In this document: in pieces, positions 52,382 to 62,270 of the stretch
Numbering within the stretch: position 1 is the stretch's first letter
Layout: every line of letters begins with the position of its first letter
NCBI GenBank assembly: GCA_035536995.1
Contig: DATLNB010000030.1
Coordinates: forward strand, 1-64,000
Source of the DNA: AV80 sp035536995
Lineage (GTDB): Bacteria > Verrucomicrobiota > Verrucomicrobiia > Chthoniobacterales > UBA10450
Direction of reading: 5' to 3'
DNA length: 64,000 bases
The notes under the pieces: model-generated
Database searches by the model: none
What the model saw: the letters and a program-made list of their open reading frames with translations, nothing else
What the model was told of the DNA's origin: nothing
Position numbers and translations under genes: made by a program

Positions 52382-53794
52382 TTACTTCTTCGCCTCTTTC
52401 TCGATCTCCACTTTGGCGCCATCCTTTAGCTTGCGACTGATCGCGCTGTAACTGCCGGAAATAACTTCATCGCCCGGCTGCACGCCGTTCGTGATCTCCA
52501 TGTAGGTGTCGTCGGCAATCCCGGTTGTGACTTTCACCCAATGCGCCTTGCCGTCCTTGCCCATCGTAAACACACCCTTGCTGATTTTGTCGCGTTCGGC
52601 TTTCTCGGTCTGCTTCTCGAGCTTCTGGTTGGTAAACTCGGCGGCGTTGTCTCCTTTGTCCGTCTCGGCCTGCTTTTGTTTACGCTTTTCTATTTCCTCC
52701 GGGCTGAGATTGCTGTCGCCCGTCCGGATCGTGACGCTTTGCATGGGCACCGCGACGACCTGCTCAACCTTGTTTGTCTGGATCTCCGCGGTGCAGCTGA
52801 GGCCGGGGCGCAACTGAACATCGTTGTCCTCGATGTGGGTTTTCACTTCAAAGTTGGTGACCTCCTCCTGCGTCCCGGTCCCCGTTGTCTTGCCAGTGTT
52901 CGCAATCTGGACCACGGTCCCGTGGAACTTTCGCTCTCCGTAGGCGTCGATGGTCACGATCGCCTTGTCGCCCACTTTGACGTTAACGACGTCGTTTTCG
53001 TTTACGTCCACCCGGGCTTCCATGCTGCTGAGGTCCGCCACCCGCATGACTTCGGTGCCGGCGAATTGATTAGTGGCCACGACGCGCTCACCGAGCTTGC
53101 TGTTGAGCATGGTGACGGTTCCGTTGATCGGAGAATAGATCGTCGTCTTGGAAAGCTGATCGCGGGCCTGGCTCGAACCAGCTTCCGCCCGCTCGATTTC
53201 GTGCTGGCTGCTTTCGAAGGTTGAGGACGCGACGTCGCGCGCTGCCTGGGCGGAAGTGTATTCGGATTCCGCGATCATCTTTTTGGAATAGAGGTCCTGA
53301 GCGCGTTTCAAATCCTGTTCAGCCTTCAGCAGGGTAGCCTTCGCCTGAAGATGCATGGCTTTCGCAGCGCTGATCGCGGCCTGCTGCTGTTCGACCAAGG
53401 CCTTGTAGGAATCGGGTTTGATCTTCACCAAGAGATCGCCCTTCTTCACCGCCTTCCCGTCGTCCACTGGCAACTCAATAATTTCGCCGGCTACTTCCGG
53501 CGAGATCTTGACCTCGACTTCCGGCTGAATTTTTCCGGTCGCGGATACGGTCTGAACAATTGTGCGCCGGACTGCCTTTTCGGTCGTCACCGGAATCGGT
53601 TTCTCCCGTTTCCCCATGATCGTGGAGATGACGATCCAGAGCACCAGCAAACCGATCGAACCAAAGATAATGTAGCGCCGGCGGCGCGAGCGGCGTTTGC
53701 GAGGTGGTAAAGCGGGGGTTGCGACTTGATGCATTTCAGTAGGGGGATTGGTGTCGCCTATGGGGATTGGCGGCTTTAGCGCTTTCGAAAGCAA
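52382..53794 (-). CDS. MacA/HlyD-type periplasmic adaptor
   Basis: A 470-residue protein with one N-terminal membrane anchor (IIFGSIGLLVLWIVIS, about 44-59), a biotinyl-lipoyl hairpin (VKKGDLLVKIKPDSYKALVE), a long coiled coil, and beta-barrel domains. A charged lysine/glutamate insert lies near residues 375-410. It bridges the MacB-type permeases to an outer-membrane channel not encoded here. Confidence 0.88.
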   Translation of the reverse strand: MLSKALKPPIPIGDTNPPTEMHQVATPALPPRKRRSRRRRYIIFGSIGLLVLWIVISTIMGKREKPIPVTTEKAVRRTIVQTVSATGKIQPEVEVKISPEVAGEIIELPVDDGKAVKKGDLLVKIKPDSYKALVEQQQAAISAAKAMHLQAKATLLKAEQDLKRAQDLYSKKMIAESEYTSAQAARDVASSTFESSQHEIERAEAGSSQARDQLSKTTIYSPINGTVTMLNSKLGERVVATNQFAGTEVMRVADLSSMEARVDVNENDVVNVKVGDKAIVTIDAYGERKFHGTVVQIANTGKTTGTGTQEEVTNFEVKTHIEDNDVQLRPGLSCTAEIQTNKVEQVVAVPMQSVTIRTGDSNLSPEEIEKRKQKQAETDKGDNAAEFTNQKLEKQTEKAERDKISKGVFTMGKDGKAHWVKVTTGIADDTYMEITNGVQPGDEVISGSYSAISRKLKDGAKVEIEKEAKK

Positions 53795-53851
53795 ATCTCG
53801 TTCACTCCAAGATCACGGTTTTTCGCGGTGGCCGATAAAAGACGCTCATCT

Positions 53852-54976
53852 CTAACTAGATGCAACTGCCACATCAGCCAGATTCAACCTGTTTGGGCCC
53901 GGAAAAGCAATCCCGTTGGTCTCCCCGATCCGGCACTGGATTTGGCCGATGGCCCACTGGGCGTGCTCCGCTATAAGAGGCTCCGCATCGCGTGCTGCGG
54001 CTTCCAAAGCTGCGAGATCAGCAGCGTCCCCGATATTGCCCAGCGCCACACAGACGTTCCTGAGGAAACCGCGACGTTTCACTCGTTTGATGGGCGAGCC
54101 GCGGAAGGTCTCGCGGAACTGTGCGTCGTCGAAGGCGAGATAATCTCGCAGGTGCATTCCGATGGCGGGTCGGGGGGCAAAAGCCGATTCCCGGGAGGCC
54201 GCGGCAAAGCGATTCCATGGGCAGACTTCGAGGCAATCGTCGCAGCCGTAAATCCTGTCGCCGATCAGGGGTCGCAGTTCGAGGGGGATCGGGCCTTTGG
54301 ACTCGATCGTTAAATAGGAGATGCAGCGTCGAGCATCCAAGCTATACGGCTCGGTTATCGCGCCGGTTGGGCACGCGGTGATACATCGTTGACACGTGCC
54401 GCACCGGTTCGCCTGCGGCGGGTCCGCGGGAAGATTGAGAGTCGTCAAAATCTCGCCGAGGAAGAACCACGTCCCGAGTTTCGGGTCGACGAGCATCGTA
54501 CTTTTGCCGTGCCAGCCGACGCCGGCTTCGGCCGCATGATCGCGCTCCAGAACGGGTCCTGTATCGACGTAGCACTTCTGCTTGCCGCCCAGCTGAGTAA
54601 GAAGATCGCTTAACTGCTCAAGCTTTCGCAGCATGACGTCGTGGTAGTCGTCTCCCCAGGCATAGCGCGCGATCTTTCCGCGGACGCCGCCCTCATCTCC
54701 GCGCTTTGCAAACTGCCGATCGCCGGGCCCCAGCCAGTAATTCAGCGCCACGACGACGATCGAACACGCTCCCGGTAAAACCTGTTGCGGGTCGATCCGC
54801 TTCTCCGCGCCGCGCTCCATCCAGTGCATTTCTCCGGCGTGCCCCTGTTCGAGCCAGCCGCGAAATGCTTCAGCATGCGGCGGAGAGCCGAGCCTTGCGA
54901 TCCGGCACGAATCGAAGCCGAGCGCCAGGGCCCGGCTTATCAATGTCTGCTTTAGCCGCTCCCCAGGCACGTTCAT
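53852..54976 (-). CDS. queG: epoxyqueuosine reductase
   Basis: A 374-residue cobalamin- and Fe-S-dependent enzyme for the last step of queuosine tRNA modification. Two ferredoxin-like cluster motifs are plain: CGTCQRCITACPTGA and CDDCLEVCPWN. A HEAT-like tail completes the normal length. It overlaps the upstream aroK gene by four bases. Confidence 0.95.
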   Translation of the reverse strand: MNVPGERLKQTLISRALALGFDSCRIARLGSPPHAEAFRGWLEQGHAGEMHWMERGAEKRIDPQQVLPGACSIVVVALNYWLGPGDRQFAKRGDEGGVRGKIARYAWGDDYHDVMLRKLEQLSDLLTQLGGKQKCYVDTGPVLERDHAAEAGVGWHGKSTMLVDPKLGTWFFLGEILTTLNLPADPPQANRCGTCQRCITACPTGAITEPYSLDARRCISYLTIESKGPIPLELRPLIGDRIYGCDDCLEVCPWNRFAAASRESAFAPRPAIGMHLRDYLAFDDAQFRETFRGSPIKRVKRRGFLRNVCVALGNIGDAADLAALEAAARDAEPLIAEHAQWAIGQIQCRIGETNGIAFPGPNRLNLADVAVASS

Positions 54977-55491
54977 GACTGCACAAGATCCAGAATCTTC
55001 CTCGCCACTTCGTCGTGCTTCAGGAGCGTAGTGTCCACTTCCGCGTCGGCCGCCTCCCGGTAGAGAGGAAGTCGATCGCGCATCAGCTCCGCGGCGGTTG
55101 CACGGGGGTTTTCCGTTTGGAGGAGCGGTCGCATCGATCGCTTGGAAATGCGCGCGAACAGCGTTTCGTCATCGGCCGAGAGTAGGACAACCCGGCCGAG
55201 CCGCCGGAGAAGTTTGCGATTAGCCGATGAGAGGATGGCACCGCCTCCGGTTACGATGATGGCAGGTCCCTGGTCGGCAAGCTGCCGGAGCGTCTGGGAT
55301 TCGCTTTCGCGAAAGGCGTGCTCCCCGTGTTCGGCAAAGATCTCGGGGATACTCAGCCCGAACCGTTTCGTGATGAGCTCGTCTGTGTCGAAGCGCGGCA
55401 GGCCGGTCATCCGGGCCAGGGCACGCCCGGCGGACGATTTCCCGGCGCCCATGAAACCGATCAAAACGATAGAGTTGCCACGTTCGTTCAT
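54973..55491 (-). CDS. aroK: shikimate kinase
   Basis: A 172-residue kinase for chorismate synthesis: Walker A GFMGAGKSSAGRALA, shikimate-binding DTDELI, and VTGGGAIL. Normal size. It is divergent from purE. Confidence 0.93.
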   Translation of the reverse strand: MNERGNSIVLIGFMGAGKSSAGRALARMTGLPRFDTDELITKRFGLSIPEIFAEHGEHAFRESESQTLRQLADQGPAIIVTGGGAILSSANRKLLRRLGRVVLLSADDETLFARISKRSMRPLLQTENPRATAAELMRDRLPLYREAADAEVDTTLLKHDEVARKILDLVQS

Positions 55492-55545
55492 TCGAAAAAG
55501 CCCTTTGCAAGCAGACCAGTTCTAGGGAAGTGATGAAAGTCTATC

Positions 55546-56046
55546 ATGTCGCAGCCAAAAACTCCCGCGCCGCTCGTGGCCGTAGTCATGGGAAGCACGT
55601 CGGATTGGGAAACGATGCGCCACGCGGTGGAGCTCCTGGACGAGCTCGGTTTGCCTAACGAGCACAGAATTGTTTCCGCGCATCGCACCCCCGACATGAT
55701 GGCGGACTTCGCGCGCCACGCCGCCGGGCGCGGCCTTCGCGTCATCATCGCCGGAGCTGGCGGTGCGGCCCATTTGCCTGGGATGGTCGCGGCCTATACC
55801 TGGCTCCCGGTTTTAGGTGTGCCCATTCAATCGCACGCCCTTCATGGGATGGATTCTCTGCTATCGATCGCGCAAATGCCGACAGGCGTTCCCGTCGGAA
55901 CCCTCGCGATAGGGACCGCCGGCGCGACAAACGCGGCCCTCCTTGCCGCCAGCATTCTAGCCGTGAGCGACGAAAAGATTCGGAAGAAAGTCGAAGTCTT
56001 CCGGAAGCGGCAAACTGAGGCGGTCCTGGCGCAGCGCGCGCCATGA
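55546..56046 (+). CDS. purE: N5-carboxyaminoimidazole ribonucleotide mutase
   Basis: A 166-residue class I PurE with GSTSDWETM, SAHRTPD and GAGGAAHLPGM, all active-site motifs. It acts after PurK in purine synthesis and overlaps purK by four bases. Confidence 0.95.
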   Translation: MSQPKTPAPLVAVVMGSTSDWETMRHAVELLDELGLPNEHRIVSAHRTPDMMADFARHAAGRGLRVIIAGAGGAAHLPGMVAAYTWLPVLGVPIQSHALHGMDSLLSIAQMPTGVPVGTLAIGTAGATNAALLAASILAVSDEKIRKKVEVFRKRQTEAVLAQRAP

Positions 56047-57188
56047 CGCGTCCGTTTCTGCCCGGGGCAACCATCGGGCTGATGGGGAGCGGACAGCTCG
56101 GCCGGATGTTTGCGATTGCAGCGCGAAGAATGGGTTATCGGGTGGCGGTCTTCAGCCCGGATAAGGATTCCCCGGCCGGACAATTCTGCGACCGCGAGGA
56201 GACGGGCGCCTACGACGATGAAGAAGCGGTCCGCGCCTTCGCACGCCAAGTGGACCTTTTGACGTTCGAATTCGAAAACATCCCGCGGCAGACGATTGAA
56301 TGGTGCGCGGAGGAATGTGAGGTGCGCCCCGACGCTTCGGTGCTTCACACCGCGCAAAATCGGCTCCGGGAAAAGAATTTTCTCGCGGCGGAAGGCGTCC
56401 CGGTCGCGCCGTACCGCGCTGTCCGCAGTGCGGCTGAGCTGGCCACCGCTTTGCGGGAGCTCGGCACCCCGGCCATCCTCAAGAGCGCCGCGTTCGGCTA
56501 CGACGGCAAGGGTCAGCAATTTATCGCCGGAACGACCAACCCGGACGATCTTTGGCGCGAACGCCCGGGGGCGGAGTTGATCCTGGAAGGCGCAATCGAT
56601 TTCGAAAAGGAGGTATCGGTAATAGTTGCCCGTGGCCCGGACGGCACGGTCGCCACGTTCCCAGTCTGCGAGAACATTCATCGCGAGCACATCCTGGACA
56701 TCACGGTCGTCCCGGCGCGCGTCCCCGAGGCCGTCGAAAGGTCTGGTGCAGAACTGGCCCGGACGATAGCCGAGAAAATGGAATTGGTTGGCCTGCTTGC
56801 TGTCGAAATGTTCCTTCAGCGGGACGGACAGCTACTCGTGAACGAGCTGGCCCCGCGTCCCCACAATTCCGGCCATTGGACGATTGAAGGCTGCGTCACC
56901 AGCCAGTTTGAGCAGCACGTCCGAGCCGTCTGCGGCCTGCCCCTCGGCACGGCGGCGATCCTGCAGCCCTGCGCAATGGCGAATCTTCTCGGCGACCTGT
57001 GGGAGGCCGGCTCCCCGGATTGGGCGGCTGCGCTCGAGGTCGAGGGCGTTCACCTGCATTTGTATGGCAAACATGAACCGCGATCGCGGCGCAAGATGGG
57101 CCACCTCACCGCTCTGGGTTCGACCGCGGAAAAGGCGATGGCCGCGGTTATCCAGGCGCGAGACGCACTGCGGGGCCAGGGGCGGTGA
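56043..57188 (+). CDS. purK: 5-(carboxyamino)imidazole ribonucleotide synthase
   Basis: A 381-residue ATP-grasp enzyme: GSGQLGRMFAIAARRMGY at the start, AAFGYDGKGQ in the ATP site, and ELAPRPHNSGHWT late. It makes the PurE substrate. The next gene starts four bases before its stop. Confidence 0.95.
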   Translation: MTRPFLPGATIGLMGSGQLGRMFAIAARRMGYRVAVFSPDKDSPAGQFCDREETGAYDDEEAVRAFARQVDLLTFEFENIPRQTIEWCAEECEVRPDASVLHTAQNRLREKNFLAAEGVPVAPYRAVRSAAELATALRELGTPAILKSAAFGYDGKGQQFIAGTTNPDDLWRERPGAELILEGAIDFEKEVSVIVARGPDGTVATFPVCENIHREHILDITVVPARVPEAVERSGAELARTIAEKMELVGLLAVEMFLQRDGQLLVNELAPRPHNSGHWTIEGCVTSQFEQHVRAVCGLPLGTAAILQPCAMANLLGDLWEAGSPDWAAALEVEGVHLHLYGKHEPRSRRKMGHLTALGSTAEKAMAAVIQARDALRGQGR

Positions 57189-58192
57189 AAACCGAAGTCC
57201 TATCCGGGCGTGCGAGCGAGACCCTCGACCGGGCGACGGAGGCTCTTCGTCGCGGCGACCTAGTGGCAGTACCGACAGAGACTGTTTATGGGCTTGCCGC
57301 GGATGGATTGCGCGAGGAAGCCGTGTTGAAAATCTTCCAAGCAAAGTCGCGACCGCGATTCGATCCGCTGATCGTCCACCTGCCGGGGGTCGACTGGGTC
57401 GATCGATTGGCAAAGATGGATGACGGGGTTGTCCCGCAGTTCGGCGAGTTGCATAAGCACTTTTGGCCCGGACCGCTTACATTCGTTTTTCCGCGGAAAA
57501 CCGTAGTGCCGGATGTTGTCACTGCCGGCCTCGAAACGGTGGCTGTCCGGGTGAGTGCCCACCCGGTGTTGACCGCGATCCTACGCAAGTTCGGAGGACC
57601 GGTCGCCGCGCCGAGTGCCAACCGGTTTGGGAGGATCAGCCCAACGACCGCGGCACACGTCGTGGATGAGTTGGCGGGCCTGATCCCCTTGGTGATCGAT
57701 GGAGGCCCGACCAACCACGGGATTGAGTCGACGATCGTCGCGCTCCGGAATGGCCGAATTGAGGTGCTGCGGCGTGGACCCGTTACTGAAGAGGAACTGG
57801 CCGAGTTCGGCGATGTGGTCGTGGTCGCCGCGAGTTCGCATCCGGAAGCGCCGGGTCAACTTCCAACACACTATGCCCCGGAAACGCCGCTACAGCTTAT
57901 CGCCGATGGCTCAAGTTTCTCTCCGCCGGCAAATAAGCGTTGTGGGTTGCTTGCGTGGAAAGGCAGTCTGCTGCAGCACTTCTCGACGGTCCGGCGGTTG
58001 AGCGAGCGGGAGGACTTGGCGGAAGCCGCCCGGAACCTGTTTCGGTATCTGCGCGAGCTCGACGGCGCGGGCCTCGATTTGATCGTCGCGGAGAGGGTGC
58101 CGGAACAGGGCCTGGGAGCGGCGATCAACGACCGGCTGCGAAGAGCAGCGGCCCGCGCGTCTAGGCCTTGTGAGCGAGCGCCGCTTCGATGA
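57185..58192 (+). CDS. L-threonylcarbamoyladenylate synthase (Sua5 type)
   Basis: A 335-residue enzyme for the t6A tRNA modification. The YrdC core has VPTETVYGLAADG (about 30-42), KSRPRFDPLIVH and SANRFGRISPT; a Sua5 C-terminal domain begins near residue 225 (PGQLPTHYAPETPLQL). Its end overlaps convergent pyrG by 32 bases. Confidence 0.93.
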   Translation: MKTEVLSGRASETLDRATEALRRGDLVAVPTETVYGLAADGLREEAVLKIFQAKSRPRFDPLIVHLPGVDWVDRLAKMDDGVVPQFGELHKHFWPGPLTFVFPRKTVVPDVVTAGLETVAVRVSAHPVLTAILRKFGGPVAAPSANRFGRISPTTAAHVVDELAGLIPLVIDGGPTNHGIESTIVALRNGRIEVLRRGPVTEEELAEFGDVVVVAASSHPEAPGQLPTHYAPETPLQLIADGSSFSPPANKRCGLLAWKGSLLQHFSTVRRLSEREDLAEAARNLFRYLRELDGAGLDLIVAERVPEQGLGAAINDRLRRAAARASRPCERAPLR

Positions 58193-59759
58193 ACCCTTTG
58201 AACAAGGGGTGCGGTTTATTCGGTTTGCTCTGGAATTCCGGATGGTATTGGCAGGCCAGGAAATAGGGGTGGCCCTTGAGCTCAATCAACTCAGCCAGGG
58301 TCCCGTCCGGAGAAGTGCCTGAGATGGTGAACCCTTTTTCACCCATCTTTTCGCGATACTTCATGTTGAACTCGTAGCGGTGCCGGTGGCGCTCCAGCAC
58401 TTCGGCGTCTCCATAAATTTTTTCCGCGACAGTGCCTTTTGCAATTTTCGTAGGCCAGGTCCCGAGGCGCATGCTGGCGCCTTTGTTCTTCACGTCGCGC
58501 TGCTCATCGAGAAGACAAATGACCGGGTCCGGCGCGTTCTCGTCGAACTCGGTGCTATTGGCCCGTTCCAAACCACAAACGTTCCGGGCGAATTCGATCG
58601 TCGCTACCTGCATTCCGAGGCAGAGGCCGAGGTAAGGAATGTTGTTTTCCCGCGCGAACCGCGCCGCGCTAATTTTGCCCTCGACTCCGCGTTCGCCGAA
58701 TCCACCGGGGATCAGGACACCGGCGACATCCTTGAGATGACCGTCAATTCCGCCCTCCAGCTTTTCCGCGTCGATCAACTCCAGCTGGATGCCACAATCC
58801 TGGCTCGCGGCGGCGTGAGTGAGCGATTCATAGATACTCTTGTAGGCGTCCTGCAGATCGATGTATTTGCCGACGACCGCGATTTTGATGTGCTTTCGCG
58901 GGCTGACCACGCGCTCGACGAATTTTCGCCAGTTAGCCAGATTCGGCGCCGGGACGGTGACATGGAGCAGCTCGCAAATGAGATCGTCCAATCCTTCGGC
59001 GTTCAACATGAGCGGCATCTCGTAGATGGTATGCTCGACATCGCGCGCCTCGATCACTCCGCGCGGCGAAACGTTACAAAACATCGAGAGCTTCTGCCGC
59101 AATTCCTTGTCGAGCGGATGCTCGGTCCGGCAGAGAAGTACCTGGGCCTGTAACCCGATTTCGCGCAGTTTGGCGATGCTCTGTTGGGTCGGCTTCGTTT
59201 TCAGTTCCCGCGCGGCCCGAATGTAAGGGACGAGTGTCACGTGAATGTTCACCACGTTTTCGGTGCCCACCTCGAGGATGAACTGGCGGATTGCCTCGAG
59301 AAACGGCAACCCCTCGATGTCCCCGGTCGTGCCGCCGATTTCCGTAATGACAACGTCGTATTTCGTCTCGTCGGAAAGCTCCCGGATGCGGTTCTTAATC
59401 ACATCAGTGACATGCGGAATCACCTGGACGGTTTTACCGAGGTAATCGCCGCGCCGCTCCTTATTGATCACGGTTTCGTAAACCTGGCCGCTGGTGAGAT
59501 TGTTATGCCGGGAGAGGACGCAATTGGTGAAACGCTCGTAATGACCGAGGTCGAGGTCGGTTTCGGCGCCATCGTTCAACACATAGACTTCGCCGTGCTG
59601 GAACGGATTCATCGTTCCCGGATCGACGTTCAGGTAGGGATCGAATTTCTGAAACACGACCCGCAGCCCGCGCAGCTCGAGAAGAGTCCCGAGGGATGCC
59701 GCCGCCAGGCCCTTGCCTAACGAGCTCACAACTCCTCCGGTAATAAAAATATACTTCAT
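58161..59759 (-). CDS. pyrG: CTP synthase
   Basis: A 532-residue enzyme. The synthase domain starts YIFITGGVVSSLGKG; the glutaminase domain has GGFGERGVEGK, the catalytic Cys in LGLCLGMQ and the C-terminal CQYHPEFQSKP. It supplies CTP for the KdsB reaction encoded 12 bases upstream. Confidence 0.97.
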   Translation of the reverse strand: MKYIFITGGVVSSLGKGLAAASLGTLLELRGLRVVFQKFDPYLNVDPGTMNPFQHGEVYVLNDGAETDLDLGHYERFTNCVLSRHNNLTSGQVYETVINKERRGDYLGKTVQVIPHVTDVIKNRIRELSDETKYDVVITEIGGTTGDIEGLPFLEAIRQFILEVGTENVVNIHVTLVPYIRAARELKTKPTQQSIAKLREIGLQAQVLLCRTEHPLDKELRQKLSMFCNVSPRGVIEARDVEHTIYEMPLMLNAEGLDDLICELLHVTVPAPNLANWRKFVERVVSPRKHIKIAVVGKYIDLQDAYKSIYESLTHAAASQDCGIQLELIDAEKLEGGIDGHLKDVAGVLIPGGFGERGVEGKISAARFARENNIPYLGLCLGMQVATIEFARNVCGLERANSTEFDENAPDPVICLLDEQRDVKNKGASMRLGTWPTKIAKGTVAEKIYGDAEVLERHRHRYEFNMKYREKMGEKGFTISGTSPDGTLAELIELKGHPYFLACQYHPEFQSKPNKPHPLFKGFIEAALAHKA

Positions 59760-59770
59760 CTCGATCGCTT

Positions 59771-60568
59771 TCAGGCAGGAACGTCGCGGCCGGCTCTCTT
59801 CATCAAGCGCTCAATCGTTCTAGCGTCTTCCGGCGTGTCAACGCCGGGGGATCCGCTGCCGGTCATGACCACCCGAATTCTTACTCCATTCTCCAGCGCG
59901 CGCAATTGCTCGAGCGATTCTGTGATCTCGAGGGGCGAAGTTTTCCACCGAACAAAGCGAAGCAGAAGGTCGCGAGTGTAACCGTAGATACCCTGGTGAC
60001 GGAGATATAAGGGGGGGGCGCTCTTTCGTTGGCCTGGTTTTCGGGCGGCTGTTTCTAAACCGCCGCTCCTTGCCGTAAAAGCGGGAATCGCCGCGCGGGA
60101 AAAGTAGAGCGCCTCGCCGGTTTGACTGACCACGACTTTGACTTGATGCGGCGATTGGGCGTCGGCGGGATCGTCGAATGGATGCGCCGCGGTGATCATC
60201 TCAAGCGATTTATTCCGCTCGAGCTCCCGGGCCAGGCGATCGATCAATTTCGGATCGATCAGCGGTTCGTCGCCCTGGATGTTGATCACGTGTGCGATGC
60301 CTTTGAGCTTTTTCGCGACTTCGGCGGCGCGATCCGTTCCGGTGGCGTGATTCGGCGAAGTCATCGCCACTTCCGCGCCCCAGTTGAAAGCTGCTTCCGC
60401 GATCCGTAAGTCGTCAGTAGCTATAACGAGCTGATCCAGGTTTTTCGCCCGCCGGCAGCGTTCCCAGACATGCCGGAGCAGCGGCTTACCGGCGATTTCG
60501 TGGAGCGGCTTGCCAGGGAAGCGGGTTGAACCCCAGCGCGCGGGGATAATGCCAACGGTCCGACTCAT
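59771..60568 (-). CDS. kdsB: 3-deoxy-manno-octulosonate cytidylyltransferase
   Basis: A 265-residue nucleotidyltransferase that makes CMP-KDO for lipid A core. Motifs: IIPARWGSTRFPGKPL at the N-terminus and INIQGDEPLI for metal binding. A short arginine/lysine-rich insert (AARKPGQRKSAPP) is not usual. It overlaps gmhB by four bases. Confidence 0.93.
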   Translation of the reverse strand: MSRTVGIIPARWGSTRFPGKPLHEIAGKPLLRHVWERCRRAKNLDQLVIATDDLRIAEAAFNWGAEVAMTSPNHATGTDRAAEVAKKLKGIAHVINIQGDEPLIDPKLIDRLARELERNKSLEMITAAHPFDDPADAQSPHQVKVVVSQTGEALYFSRAAIPAFTARSGGLETAARKPGQRKSAPPLYLRHQGIYGYTRDLLLRFVRWKTSPLEITESLEQLRALENGVRIRVVMTGSGSPGVDTPEDARTIERLMKRAGRDVPA

Positions 60569-61107
60569 TGCTGCTCAAGAATGATGTCGGCCGCGTGTGC
60601 GATATCGCGCGCGACCCAGTCCGCCCGGGTGCCTTTTTGTCGGGCGCCATATCCGGTCTGCACGAGGATGGTCCGGACCCCAGCGTTCTGACCGCAACCG
60701 ATGTCGCTCGCCTTGTCGCCGACCATAAAAGACCGTCGCAGGTCGAGCCAGAGATCGCGTTGTGCTTCGAAAATCATTCCCGGGCCCGGTTTGCGCCGGA
60801 CCGAACCGCTCCCGGGCAGGGCGGGGCAATAGTAGCTGGCATCGATCAGTCCCTCGCCAAGCTGGCGGCAAAACTCGGCTTCGACGGCACGATACTCCTT
60901 TTCGCCGAAGTACCCTCGCCCGATCCCGCTTTGGTTTGTGATGACGACCAGCTTGTAGCCGTTCTCTTTCAGGCGGCGCAGAGCCTCGCTGGCTTGCGGG
61001 AAAACTTCCACCCTGGCCGGGTCGCCGCAGTAATCGACATCCCTCATCAGTGTACCATCGCGATCGAGGAAGACGGCGGGCCAGCTCTCGTTAGAGGAGC
61101 CGGTCAT
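60565..61107 (-). CDS. gmhB: D-glycero-D-manno-heptose-1,7-bisphosphate phosphatase
   Basis: A 180-residue HAD phosphatase: FLDRDGTLMRD with the nucleophile Asp, TNQSGIGRGYF, a zinc-loop segment reduced to YYCPALPGSG, and MVGDKASDI. It follows the heptose kinase in the ADP-heptose pathway. The two genes overlap by 17 bases. Confidence 0.9.
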   Translation of the reverse strand: MTGSSNESWPAVFLDRDGTLMRDVDYCGDPARVEVFPQASEALRRLKENGYKLVVITNQSGIGRGYFGEKEYRAVEAEFCRQLGEGLIDASYYCPALPGSGSVRRKPGPGMIFEAQRDLWLDLRRSFMVGDKASDIGCGQNAGVRTILVQTGYGARQKGTRADWVARDIAHAADIILEQQ

Positions 61108-62101
61108 GTTGAAAACTGGCGATCAATTCCTCAGGCGTCACCGTTGCTGTGCCAAGTTTGCCGACGACGACCGCGCTCGCGTGGTTCGCAATTTCGGCCG
61201 CTTCGACGGCCGACGCGCCACAGGAGAGGGCGAGCGTGAACAAGGCAATTGCCGTGTCCCCGGCGCCGGACACATCGAAAACCTGGCGCGCCCTTGTCGG
61301 AATGTGGTGAGGCTTCGTCCCTCGCTCGAAGAGCATCATTCCGTGTTCGCCCAGAGTGACCAGGAGGAGTTTGGTCTGCCATTTTTTCAACAACGCTTCG
61401 CCCACCCGCAAAAGAGCGCGGTCATTGCTCGCCGGTTCGACCGGTTCGCTCCAGGCAATCCCAGCCGCCAGAAACGCCTCATTTCGGTTGGGCTTCACCG
61501 CCGTTACTTTTTCCCAGTCGATCGAATGATGGGGATTCGGATCGCCGGTAACGGTCTTGCCCGCGGCGAGCGCCGCCGCAGAAATTTGCGCCACCAGGTC
61601 CGCTGTCAGGAATCCCTTCCCGTAATCTTCGAAAATAACGGCATCTGTTCGCGGCAGGCGGCGGCGGACAGAGGCGACGATCCGTGAAATCTGGGCCGGG
61701 GCAGGGGACCGGGGCTGTTCTCGATCCACCCGCACGACCTGTTGATTGCGGGCAATAATCCGGGTTTTCACGATGGTTGGAAACTTTGGGTCTTCAATGG
61801 CGCCCCGCGTGTCGATCTTTGTTTGGGCCATGAGTTCCCGCAGCTGCCTCCCGCCGCGATCGGTCCCGAGCAGGCCGATGACTGCGACGTCCTTAATGAA
61901 CGCGCGGAGATTCCGGGCGACGTTGGCCGCCCCGCCCGGGTAAAAGCTCTCGCCCGTCACCTCCACCACCGGGACCGGGGCCTCGGGCGATATGCGCCCG
62001 ACCTTGCCCCAGACGAACTCATCGAGCATCAGGTCGCCGATAACGAGAATGCGCCTCGTTTTCGCCCGTGCCAGGATGTCTTTCAGCCTTCGGGTGTTCA
62101 T
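61091..62101 (-). CDS. hldA: D-glycero-beta-D-manno-heptose-7-phosphate kinase
   Basis: A 336-residue PfkB-family kinase equal to the N-terminal domain of HldE/RfaE: GDLMLDEFVWGKVGRISPEA, YPGGAANVARNL, and the C-terminal FDVSGAGDTAIA with the catalytic Asp. The cytidylyl-type second domain of HldE is absent, so adenylyl transfer must come from a separate gene. Confidence 0.93.
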   Translation of the reverse strand: MNTRRLKDILARAKTRRILVIGDLMLDEFVWGKVGRISPEAPVPVVEVTGESFYPGGAANVARNLRAFIKDVAVIGLLGTDRGGRQLRELMAQTKIDTRGAIEDPKFPTIVKTRIIARNQQVVRVDREQPRSPAPAQISRIVASVRRRLPRTDAVIFEDYGKGFLTADLVAQISAAALAAGKTVTGDPNPHHSIDWEKVTAVKPNRNEAFLAAGIAWSEPVEPASNDRALLRVGEALLKKWQTKLLLVTLGEHGMMLFERGTKPHHIPTRARQVFDVSGAGDTAIALFTLALSCGASAVEAAEIANHASAVVVGKLGTATVTPEELIASFQHDRLL

Positions 62102-62270
62102 CCAACCGGAGGCGCGACAAAAAGAAAATCAGGTGAATGCCTCCAGCCGAAGGATTTGTTGCGATTCAAAGTCAAAATCTTGAGCGGGTGGATTTGTGCG
62201 GCAAAGACTTCTGCTTACTGTTAGCCATTAATCCTGAATACGAAGGCGAAATCAACAGTCGAAGAGCCCG